Source: Steinernema hermaphroditum (Eukaryota > Nematoda > Chromadorea > Rhabditida > Steinernematidae). From it: DNA of 64,000 bases. Location: positions 11,122,769 through 11,186,768 of the forward strand of contig CM059624.1 of NCBI GenBank assembly GCA_030435675.1. The letters are read 5' to 3'. The translations under genes were made by a program, and so were the position numbers. Below are positions 14,586 to 25,150 of this stretch, piece by piece (within the stretch, counting starts at the first letter, position 1; every line of letters starts with the position of its first letter). The notes under the pieces are model-generated. The model was not told the origin of the DNA, did not search any database, and was given only the letters and a program-made list of their open reading frames with translations.

Positions 14586-17197
14586 TTAGAAGAACTCCTC
14601 GTTCGACTCGTGCAAAGTGTCGTTGTTGGCCACTCTCTGTTGGCACGTGATACCGGTCCACCCCATTGGACAACTCCGGCACTCAACGAGAGATTTTGAG
14701 TTGACGAAGCAATCAATTCCGTCGGGACACGGACATTTGCTGCAGTCTTCGCGGGTGCCCTGAAGGGCGTCGCCGTAGAATCCGAAAGCGCATCGGTCAC
14801 AGTTGATCCCGGCGGTGTTGTGCAGGCACTCCTAAAGGGAACCACGAGAGGCTGATTGACAAATGAGGCTGCTAACGAGACAAGTTCCGTGCCGATCGCA
14901 ACCAGTTTCTGCATGACCGTTACAATTACACTCCTCTTGAGTTTCTGTGAGTTGGACGTTGGGAGTGCAAGCGCCGGCAGTGGCGTTGCCGTGGAAGCCG
15001 TTGATGCACCTGGAATCTGGGTTATTGACAACAGCGCTAAGGACATCTCTAACTTTTCACATTGGTATCCCGCCGTGTAGTCAGCGCACCTCTCGCAAGC
15101 GTGGGTTATGCGGTGACATGTCTCTGAGTGGCCGTGGCAGTTGCATTCCCCGAGATAGCCGAGATACACTCTTTTGCAGATCGGCAAGGCCTGCATGATC
15201 TTTTGACGTTCCTGTGCGTTGGCCACGTCGGCCACTAGGCTCATCAGGTGAGCGCTTAGTGCTTGGGGAGCGATGCCGTCGCTTCGCATTGCATCTATTT
15301 CCTGAAAACGGGTTCCCTCTTAAAAATTGGACTGAAAAGGGAACGCAACAGGATATCGGTATAACGGTACAACACGGTACATATTGATTCAAATGGAGAT
15401 CGGCACAAGTTCTTCAAGATCTCGTTGTTTCCACAAAATATGCCCTAAACTTGGATCGGAAATACTCTATATAGGTGCACATCTTTATGAATTATTCTAT
15501 GGGGGTTTTGCGCCTCTGGGCATGTGGAACCAGACTACTTTTAAAGCTAGTCTAAGCGACAGGTCTTGTTTTGGGGAGTAATCTAGCTAGAGAGTTTGAG
15601 CGTGCCTTCTTTGTAGTCACTTTTCTTAACTATCGGAATACTGTCGAGAAGAACCAACTGGCTCGTTTGAAACGTTTTTGGTATTCTGTTGAATGAGGGC
15701 TTCAAAGGTTGCCTGCTACATAGCTTCACTCACTTCAGCATTCTCCTCTCCCAGCATGTTGTCGATGAAATCTTTGCACCCTCTGTCGATCACATTTTTA
15801 GCTTCGGCCTTGGACTCATCGCTCGCCCGATCATAAAACTCCACGATCTTAATGTAGAGGTCATCATCTGCCACATCTGGATCCTGCATCATTGAAGCCA
15901 GTTCTTGCCTCTAAATTTCATCTCCAAAATCTGCCCTTTCATCGATATTCACCTGTCGAGCAGTCAACCAAGCCAATAACCTCTCAGGGTCGTATCTGGT
16001 CAGTCGGAACACCTTCTTGCAAAACAGACCGTAGTGTTCGGCCTCCATCCGTTTGTCTTCATCCGGGAGGACGGCCACTAACTCGGTGTATTTGTTGACG
16101 ATGTGGTCTACGGTAGCCGAGTGAAGATAGAGGTTCGAAAGCTCTTCATATCCATCATTTCCGAGAAGCCGTTTCAACTGATTGATGCAGAAGGGCTTGA
16201 GCTCGCTGAAAAGGCGTCAGCTGACCCGAAATAAGATGGATGACTCACATGGAGGCCGCGTCCTTCTGTTTTCTATTGCGGGTCTGAAAGTAGATGGACA
16301 CTTGGGCCATCACCTCCCAGTGGTCAGATCCCGTTTTTCTCATGTTGTCGATGAATGACATCTGAATTTTACTTCAGCGACTATAGAAGTCTGAAGGAGA
16401 CCAACCTCTTTCTCCGTCAACCACTTCATATGGCGACTTCTCAAGATATTTTCCTTGATCACCTTGTAAAGAGTGTTCACTTCGATACACAGTGAACTGG
16501 CCTAAGAGACTGATTGTTTTGAAACGAGATGTGCCCTCACTTCTCTCGGATGTCTTTGCACGTATCCGGCCAGGTCGAAGCTTATGTGAGCGCTCCGCCG
16601 GAATCTCGCCGAATTCTCTGTTGTTTCTTCTGTGATGTAGGGCTTCGTGTCCACCAGTTTGCAGAGTTCGTAGAGATTGGAAAGGGCCTGAAGATGGCAT
16701 ACAGAGGAATAAAGAGAACAACTCACCGTGTGACGAGTTTTCCCGCTGGTCTCCTCATAGTAACCTATGAGTTCTCCCCAGATTTCGTGGTGGCTGGCAC
16801 CTTCCTCTATCCGACGATTGATGTGAGTTTTTTGACCGGATGAAAGCCACGTGGTGAAATGTTGATGAGAGGTTTGTCGACGATTACGGTAAGGTTTACT
16901 GTGGCTGATTTGTGCTAAAGTAGAGCTAATAAAGAAGCTGTTCATGCTGGATCACATTACAAGGAACTCTCCGAAGTAGGAGCCTAACCTATACATGTTC
17001 TGTGCTACTTACTTTTGTCGGCTTCGTGAACGGCGTCGATATCGCGATGTCGCAGTTCTCTATGATGCCTGTGGCGGTGATGCCTATTCTTAACAGAGCT
17101 CTCTTTTAGTGTCAGTCGACAACGAGCTAACCTGGTGATGCGAACACAGCACCACGGAAAATAGCAGAAATATTAGAGAAATTTTCAAGCTGGTCAT
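14586..17197 (-). CDS. Secreted protein: divergent ABA-1/NPA-like units plus laminin-type EGF modules
   Basis: ATG at 17197 gives a clear signal peptide (MTSLKISLIFLLFSVVLCS). Next is a His/Arg-rich stretch (NRHHRHRHHREL), then helical units that resemble ABA-1 allergen units but are far diverged: FTTWLSSGQKTHINRRIEEG, MKWLTEKE, a unit with FCKKVFRLTRYDPERLLAWLTARQ (about 15950-16200), and the helix pattern IVEFYDRASDESKAEAK...CKDFIDNMLGEE (about 15735-15890). Exon joins keep frame. The exon at about 15080-15300 runs directly from a helical unit ending PICKRVYLGYLG into ECNCHGHSETC, the start of a laminin-type EGF domain. Two further cysteine-rich modules follow (CNCNGHAETGC...; NTAGINCDRCAFGFYGDALQ), ending EEFF at TAA 14586-14588. 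About 560 residues, no membrane anchor seen. Likely extracellular lipid- or matrix-associated, by inference. Confidence 0.75.
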
Positions 17198-17478
17198 TGC
17201 GATCACACCTGCAACTCACAGATCAGAAGGCAGAAGTCACTCATTTTTTGGTCGAAGTGGCCAGTGACGGCTGTCGCGAAGAGTCGCGCGAAACGACAAG
17301 GATCGCCTTATCGGCGCGCTCCGATCGTCGCTGCGAACGCGGCGGCGAAGAAGCCAAACAACTCTTCCTCGTCGCTTATCAGCGCCCCTACGTGGGCCCA
17401 CCGGCACAAGAGCTCGACGACTGGAAGAGTCGCCAAAAGGTATCTTTGGAATTCGGAACGCCGACACAAACGAATCTC

Positions 17479-17484
17479 TTTATT
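17479..17484 (-). terminator. Polyadenylation signal of the NPA gene
   Basis: AATAAA on the minus strand about 60 bases after the stop codon at 17545, a usual nematode spacing. Confidence 0.5.
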
Positions 17485-17544
17485 GCGATCGTAATGGTCA
17501 AGATATGTGAAGCTCGAGCGATTAGAAGATGGGTAACTGGGCGC

Positions 17545-20500
17545 TTATTGGAGTCCGAAAAGGTTTTCGCAGACCTCGCGAGTCAGGGCGACCTTCTGTC
17601 GGCGCGTGTCGTCCAGCTTGTTCATAAAGACGAGGATCTGCTCGCGGAGGACGTCGATCTGCTTCGTTCTCATAAGAAGCTGTAGGTGGTCGCGCTGCTC
17701 CTCAGTGGTCACTTCCACCAGCCAGCCGAGGCACTGTCCTACAAAGAGAATTCGGGACAAGGCCAAAGACACAGGCTCCTACCCTTCCACTTCACTTCTA
17801 GGGCCTGTCTTCTAGGCTCAGGCAATTCGAGGAAGTACTGGAGCACCATGGTCTTAAGGGTCTTTTCCGGTGCGTTACTGTAGTAGGCGGCCTCCAGTTC
17901 GTGCATCTGTTCTTCGGTGAGCCACTAAAAAGCGCCATATTGGATTTGTCTCAAATTCGTCACTTAATGAGGGCTTTCTCTGAGAATTCCAGTTTCCGAC
18001 TCGACCACTCTCTCCGACCATCGTGCATTTCAGCCAAATAAATCGATTTAATAGAATACAAAACAACCGAAAGCATATACTACAGTGACTCAACAGAAAC
18101 CGCTTTTCCACACGAAAAAATAAATATAGGGCTCGACTGCATGTGTTTAGGGGGGGTTTGAATGTGAGGAGGAGGGAGAAGAAGCTTTAAGGTCTCACAT
18201 CTTCCAAGTACTCGCGGAACATGCTGAGGTCTTGTTCGCGGACTGTGCGGCGCTGACGTCCGTGCACGGGATACTGAAAGAAAACGGATGAGATTACGGT
18301 AACGGTGGGAAATGGCAACCTCGAGAACGCGTTCGCAAACGGGACGCATCACTTCCATCTCGCGGCGGGTTTGGTCGTCGTCGATTTCGTCGAAGAGCTC
18401 GTCGACCTTCTCGATGATCTCTTCGCGGTGGGCCTGAAAGAGGGTGTGTCAGTGGGGGACAGAAATGTTTATGTTCGCAGTGGTTTTGAAGTCTTTATTT
18501 ACGGAATATACCTGCTCGCGGCGCATTTTGTCGAGTTCCTCGACCTTGGCAGCTCCGACAGCCTCCTCAAGAAGGACCTTGCAGGTGGACTGAAGGCGGA
18601 GAGTGGCCTTCTCGCGAGCGTCCTCTTCAGTGGCTTGGTAGAACTTCATGATCTTCTCGCGGAACTCCACGGGAGACGCCTTGTCGTCCTTCATCTTGGT
18701 CAGCTCCTTGACCTGTCCGTCGCTCATCCAGTCCTTGTTGACACTGATGATCTTTTGGAGTTTGCTGACGCGCGCTTCGGAGCGTTCGTCGCGGTGGCGG
18801 CGGAAGCGTCCCGAAGCGACGCCGAAGACTCGCTTACAGGCCGGTCCGTAGTCGCGGGCGATCTGCTTCTTGTGGTCGTCTTCGAGCGCTCCGAGAAGTT
18901 CGTCGACTTTCGTCTGGAGTTCGCTCAAAGAGGCGCCCGACTCCTTCATTGTCTTCAGCTGCGCGGCCTTCTCCTTTCCAACAACGTGCTGGAGGAGTTC
19001 ACGGCATCCTCCCTGCAGCTGCTCGGTAGCCTCCTCCTTGACGTCTCCGGAAGCGGAGTTGTAGAACTCGAAGACCTTCTGTTGGATGTCGGCGCGACTC
19101 TTTCCGCTGGCCTTCAACGTGCGGAGCTCCTCCTTCTGGTCCTCGGTCAGCCATTTCAGGTGCGTCTTGAAGTAGTCTTCGAGGGTGTGGTGGCCGTGGT
19201 GTCCTTCGTGGTGGTCACGACGCTTGCGGGCAGCAGCTTCGGCGGAGAACACCTTTCTGCAGGCAGGGCCGTACTCTTCGGCGATCTTCTTCTTGTGCTC
19301 GTCCTGGATTCCAGCCATCAGTTCGTCGACTTTGTCTTGGAGCTCAGCGAAGCTGGCACCGCTCTCCTTCATCGCCTTCACTTCAAGCGCCTTTTCCTTT
19401 CCGACAACGGCCGAGAGGAGCTGACGGCAGCCTCCTTTCAGCTGCTCGGTCGCCTCTTCCTTCTTCTCTCCGGTGGCGGCGTTGTAGAATTCGAACACTT
19501 TGGCCTGAATATCGGCGCGGGTCTTTCCTTCGGCCTTCATCTCCTTGAGCTGGTCCTTCTGGTCGTCGCTGAGCCACTTCAAGTGGGTCTTAAAGTAGTC
19601 CTCCAGCGAGTGCTTTCCGTGGCCTTCGTGGTGGTCGCGGCGTCGACGGGAGGATCCACGGAAGAGCTCCTTGCAGGCCGGTCCATATTCAGAGGCCATT
19701 CGCTTCTTCTGTCCATCACTGACCTCGGCGAGGGCAGCAGTGACCTGTTCCTCAATCTCTGTGAACGTGGCGCCTCTTTCCTTGAGGGCTCTCAGTTCGG
19801 CGGCCTTCTCTTCTCCGACAATCGAGGCGAAGAGCTGGCGGCATCCGTTCTGCAGCTTCTCGGTGGCTTCCTCTTTCGTCTCTCCCTCGGCATCGTTGTA
19901 GAACTCCATGACCTTCTCGTGGATGGCCTTTCGACTCTCTCCGTCCAACTTCATGTCGCGGAGCTCCTCTTTCTGACCTTCGCTGAGCCAGCTGAGGTGC
20001 GAGTCGAAGTACTCCTCGAGGGTGTGGTGGGCGCGACGGCGTCGATGTCCTCCGAAGAGTTTGCGGCACGAGGGCCCATAGAGGGCCGCCTGCTTCTTCT
20101 TGTCGTTGTCGGTGATCCCTTCGAAGTGCTCCTTCAGTTTTCCCTCGATTTCCTCGACCGAAGCTCCAGTTTCGCGCATCGTCTTAACATCTCCGACCTT
20201 CTCCTTTCCGATGAGGTCCACAAGGAGCTCGCGGCAGGCGGCCTGCAGGTGTTGGGTGGCTTCTTCACGGGCGTCCCCCGTCGTTGCCCTGTAGAACTCG
20301 GTCACTGCGGCGTGGATGTCGGCCTGGCTCTTTCCTTCGGCCTTCATGGCGTCGATCTTCGCCTTCTGGTCAGCGGAGAGCCACTTGAGGTGGTGCGCTA
20401 CGAAGTTGTCGAAAGTGTCGCGACGTCGGCGGGAAACCTTCATTCCGAAAACCTTCTTGCAACTCGGTCCATACTCCTTCGCCAGCTGTTTCTTGTGGTC

Positions 20501-23500
20501 GTCAGAGACGGTCTCCAGAAGATCATTGATCTTTTCCTCGAGCTCCGCAATGGAGGCTCCGGTCTCCTTCATCTCCTTGAGTTTCGCGGCTTCGGCCTTT
20601 CCGACGACCTCGGTCAGAAGCTCGCGGCACCCTCCCTGCAGCTGCTGGATGGCTTCTTCTTTGGTTTCACCGGTGGCGGCGTTGAAGAAGGCGAACACCT
20701 TCTCTTGAATGGCTCCGCGGGGCATGCCGTTGGCCTTCATATCCCTGATTTCGTCCTTTTGTGCTTCGGTGAGCCACTTGAGATGGGTGTTCAGGTAGTG
20801 GTCGAGGGAGTGCTTGTGTTCGTGGTGGTGGTCACGGCGTCTCCGAGAGGCGACTCCGAAGAGACGGCGGCAGCCGGGGCCGTACTGTTCGGCCAGGTCC
20901 TTCTTGTGCTCGTCGGAGATTCCGGCGACGAGGGCGTTGATCTTAGCCTCAATTTCGGCGATGGAGGCGCCGCTCTCTTTGAGCTGCTTCAGCTTCGCGG
21001 CTTCGTCTTTTCCGATGACTTCAGCGATGATCTCGCGACATCCTCCCTGGAGTTGCTGGGTGGCTTGCTGCTTGCGCTCTCCAGTGGTGGCTTCGTAGAA
21101 TTCGAAGATCTTCTCCTGGATCGCCTCGCGGGGCTTTCCGTTCACCTTCATTCCCCGGAGGACGTCCTTCTGGTCTTCGGTGAGCCACTTCAGGTGGGTG
21201 GTCAAATAGTTGTCGAGGCTGTGGCCATGGTCGTGGTGGTCGTGGTGACCCTCATGACGACGCCGGCGGGAAACCTTCATTCCGAAGACCTTCTTGCAGC
21301 TGGGTCCATACTCCTTCGCCAGCTGCTTCTTGTGATCGTCGGTTACGGTATCAAGAAGCTCGTTGACTCGCTCTTCCAGCTCGGCCACAGAAGCGCCAGT
21401 TTCTTTCAACTCCTTCAGCTTCGTGGCTTCGGCTTTTCCGACGACCTCGGTGAGCAGTTCGCGGCATCCACCGCGGAGCTGCTCGATTGCTTCTTCTTTA
21501 ACGTCTCCGGTGGCGGCGTTGAAGAAGACGAACACCTTCTCCTGGATCTTTTCGCGCGACACTCCGCTCGCCTTCATCTCCCGAAGCTCGTCCTTCTGCG
21601 CATCAGTGAGCCACTTAAGGTGGGTTCTCAAGTAGTTATCCAGAGTGTGGCCATGCTCGTGGTGGTCGTGGTGTTCGCCTTCGTGGCGGCGGCGTCGAAA
21701 AGCTCCGGCGAACAGTTTCTTGCAGGCGGGACCGTAGTCCTTCAGGATCTCCTTCTTGTGGTCGTCGGTAACTCCCTGAATGAGGGCGCTGACCTTCTTC
21801 TCGATCTCCTCGACGCTCGATCCGCTCTCCTTCATCGCCTTCAGCTTGTTCGCCTCTTCCTCTCCGACAACTTCCACCAGAAGTTCCCGGCAACTGGACT
21901 GGAGCTCCTGGGTGGCCTGCTCCTTGACCTCGCCGGTGGCAGCGTTGTAGTACTTGAAGATCTCGGCCCGGATCTCGAACTTCGATTTGCCGTTCACTTT
22001 CATTAGCTTGATTTCGTCCTTCTGGTCGGGAGTGAGCCACGTGAGGTGGTGGGCCAAGTAGTGTTCCAGGTTGTGGGCGTGCTCGTGCTGGTGACGGCGA
22101 GTGCGCTGGGGTCGGGGAACGCCGAAGACGGCCTTGCAGCTATCCTGGAAGTCAATGGCACGCTGCTTCATGGCGTCGTCGGGGACGGCAGCGATCATGT
22201 CGGCCAGCTTCTCCTCCAGCTCTTCGTAGGAGGCGCCGGCGTCCTGGAGGACCTTCAGCTCGACGGCCTTCTCCTCTCCGATGACGCTCTTCATGATCTC
22301 GCGGCATCCTCTCTGCAGTTCCTTGGTTCCTTCCTCCTTGGCATCTCCTTCGGCGGCCTCGTAGAACATGAGCACCTTGTCCTGGAGCTCTTTGCGGTTG
22401 GCGCCATCGGCGTCCATGCTTCGCAGCTCGTCCTTTTGCTCTTCGGAAAGCCACTTGAGGTGGTGGCTGATGTAGTGGTCGAGGTTGTGCTCGTGCGTGT
22501 GTGGTCCGTCGTGGCGACGCTGGCGGTGCGCGAATTCGAAGACCTTGCGGCATGTGGTACCGTAGTCCTCGACGAGCTCCTTCATCTCCGGGTCGCTGAC
22601 CGACTCGGTGAGTTCCTGGACTTTCGCGGCTATCTCGGCCTTGCTAGCGCCCGACGCCTTCAGTTCCTCCAGCTCCTTGACGTTCTCCTCCCCGACGACC
22701 TTCGCGAGGACCTTCTTGCAGGCGGTCTTCAGCGACTTCGTCGCCTTCTCCTTCTTCTCTCCAGTGGCCTTCTCATAGATCTCCAGAACCTTGTCCCTCA
22801 CCGCGATCTTGTCGTGCTCCTCGCCCCAAGCCTGTTCCAGTTCGAGCTTCTCTTCTTCGTCCATCCAAGTAAGATATTTCTCGACGAAATGGTCCAGCTT
22901 CGAGTGGTCTCCGTGGCGGCGTCTTCGGTGATGGTGTCCATGGTGTCCATGGTGTCCATTGTGGTCGCCACCATGGTGGCTTCCGTACCAGAGGCGCTCA
23001 CATACGTCGAGGTACTTGCGGATCTTGTTCTGACGTTGCTCGGGAAGTCTCTCCAAGTAGCTGTAGACCTTCTCCTTGCACTGGTTGTGGTCGATGTGGT
23101 GGAGGCGCTGGATCTCGTCGCGCTCCTCCTGGGAGGTGACGTCTTCCATCCACTCGTAGCAGCTCTTGATTGTCGCCTCGGTGACGCGCTTTTTCTTTTC
23201 CGGCTCGAGCGCTTCGAGATACTCCCAGAATTTAGCCTTGATTTCGGATCCAGGACGTCCTTGTTGGTGCATCTCGCGGATCTCCTGCTTCTGCTCCGGT
23301 GTCAGCCAGCTGAGGGTTTTGTCAATTTGGTCGGAGATCGTGCGACGTCGGCGAGAGGCGCCGAACACTTCCGTGCAGATCTAAACGAACCCAAGTAGGA
23401 GTCGGCTAACCATACTTGAAGACTATTCTTTTCTATGTCTTCCATTGAGAATGACTAGGTCCTTACCTTCTGGAACTTTTTAGCGGAGACCTGAATGTTC

Positions 23501-25150
23501 TCCGGCTGGCGCTCGATGACCGTCTGGACAATGTCTTTCACTTCAGCCTCCTTTCCGGCCTGGAAGAGTTCGTCCATCTTCTCGAGTTCGGCAGAGGTCG
23601 CCAACTTCTTGAAGTACCCCTTGCACTTCTGCTTGTAGTCGGCACGGAGCTGTCCCTGGCGAGAGGTGTCCAGCGCGTTGAAGTGCTCGATGACCTTGTC
23701 GTGGATCTCGTCGTAGCTCTTTCCGGAGTCCTTCATGCCGGATATCTCCTTCTTTTGTTCGTCGGTCATCCACGACATCCAGTCGCTGAATTGCGCCTCG
23801 ATCTCGCGGCGTCGGCGACTCGACGAGAGCACTTGGTGGCACAGGGCTGAACTCGAGAAGGATACGTTCTAGCAGGTCGGAAGGTCATCCTTACACTTGA
23901 ACTTGCTGAGCTGATTGTGGCGCTCAAAGATGAGTCTGGCAAAGTACTTGTGCACAACCTCGTCGGCATCCGATCCGTCGACGTAGCTCTCGTACTCGCC
24001 GTTTTCGGCGACGTCGCGCAGGTAGCGCAGACAGCGGTCCCTGAAGCGAGCCTTGAGAGCCTCCTGATGACTGTAGGGCATGCGGAGATAGACGTGGTGG
24101 ATCTGCGAGTCGATTACTTCGCGGCCCACTTGGTCAGAGTGAAGATCACGGAGCTCCTCGCGTTCCGAGTGGGTCAAGTACTCGTTCCACTCCTCTAGCC
24201 CTTCGTCGCCAAGTTCTCTTCTGAGACGACGGGCGATGGTCTGCGCCTGATCGGTTTCCCAAAGTTTTTTGCAAGGTTCCTGAATCATGTACTGCCTACT
24301 ACCATTGACCTTATACTTTATAAAGCTACCTTCCATGCAAGGACTTGCTTCTTCTCGTTGTCGGAGAGACGTTCCATGTAGTCGCTGATCTTGGTTTCGA
24401 GAGTGGTGACGTCCTTGGCGGCGTACAGCGCCTTCAGCTCCTGGACTTCTTCTTCGCTGGCGACCTTGTGGACCCAGGCGATGCACTCTTTCTTGTACTT
24501 GGTGTCGTACTTGTTACGGGTCTCCGCGGGAAGTTTTTCGTAGTATCGCATGATGACATCGCGAATCTCTTCTTGGGAGCCGCCGTTCTCTTTCAGCTGA
24601 AGTAGGAAGGATGTGGAATGGTGGAAATTGCCCAGATGGTATACTTTCTCAGCTAGTGGTACAAGGTAATACACTGTTTTGCATTCATTACTAGCACAGC
24701 CATTGTCTGCAGTGCTTGCCTGGCAGACAAGCACCGGACTGTTTGTCTGTGGGAGGGAGTGGATTCCCTTAAGTCAGCGGACTTTTTTAACCCTGCCAAC
24801 GTACCGTCTTGATTTCCTCCTTCTGTTCATCGCTGAGCCAGTCGTCGAGCTGTTCTCCACGCTTCTCTCTAAAGCACTCCTGTCTAGAAGCGCTCCTCCA
24901 ATTCCGTCAACTACCTGATCAGCGCTTCTCCGGCTTCAACCTCCAGTTGACTCATCGTGTCACTGGCCACTTCCAACTCTCTCACAACGCGCACGGCGCT
25001 GTGCCTCTCCGACGCAGCGATGGCGTCCGCTTCGTAGGCATTCTAAATGTGAACTCTCTGCATCGGGCAGACGCGTAGGCAACTTACGGGCCTCGCATAG
25101 ACGGCGGCGAGTAGGGCCACGGCGAGCAGCAGACGCACTGCCTCTCTCAT
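17545..25150 (-). CDS. npa-1: Nematode polyprotein allergen (NPA/ABA-1-type lipid-binding polyprotein)
   Basis: ATG at 25150 starts a signal peptide (MREAVRLLLAVALLAAVYA), spliced to ECFREKRGEQLDDWLSDEQK. About 16 units of roughly 130 residues follow; 11 or more lie in one giant exon (18471-about 23390). Each unit has the ABA-1 plan: a conserved Trp in LKWLT-x2-QK, KVFEFYN, a Cys in GGCREL, then DYGPACKKVFG. Most units end in RRRR-type tetrabasic sites, expected targets of a furin-like protease that frees 14-15 kDa fatty-acid- and retinol-binding proteins (known for Ascaris ABA-1). His/Asp/Glu-rich linkers follow many sites. The exon ending MFREYLED at 18205 carries a GTGAGA donor; it joins in frame to WLTEEQMHELEAAYY and then QCLGWLVEVTTEEQ, ending LFGLQ and TAA 17545-17547. 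Reading through that donor would stop at 18187, a possible short isoform. Confidence 0.93.

Noticed and set aside
17197..17685. 162-codon plus-strand frame between the NPA genes
   Set aside because: It overlaps the 3' end of the NPA gene and the promoter of the laminin-EGF gene antisense, with no recognisable feature.
18305..22006. 1233-codon open frame on the plus strand
   Set aside because: It lies antisense to the NPA giant exon. The repetitive, codon-biased, stop-poor NPA coding sequence opens the complementary frame; its translation is just the mirrored repeat with no domain of its own.
22046..23398. 450-codon plus-strand open frame
   Set aside because: Same reason: complementary shadow of the NPA units.
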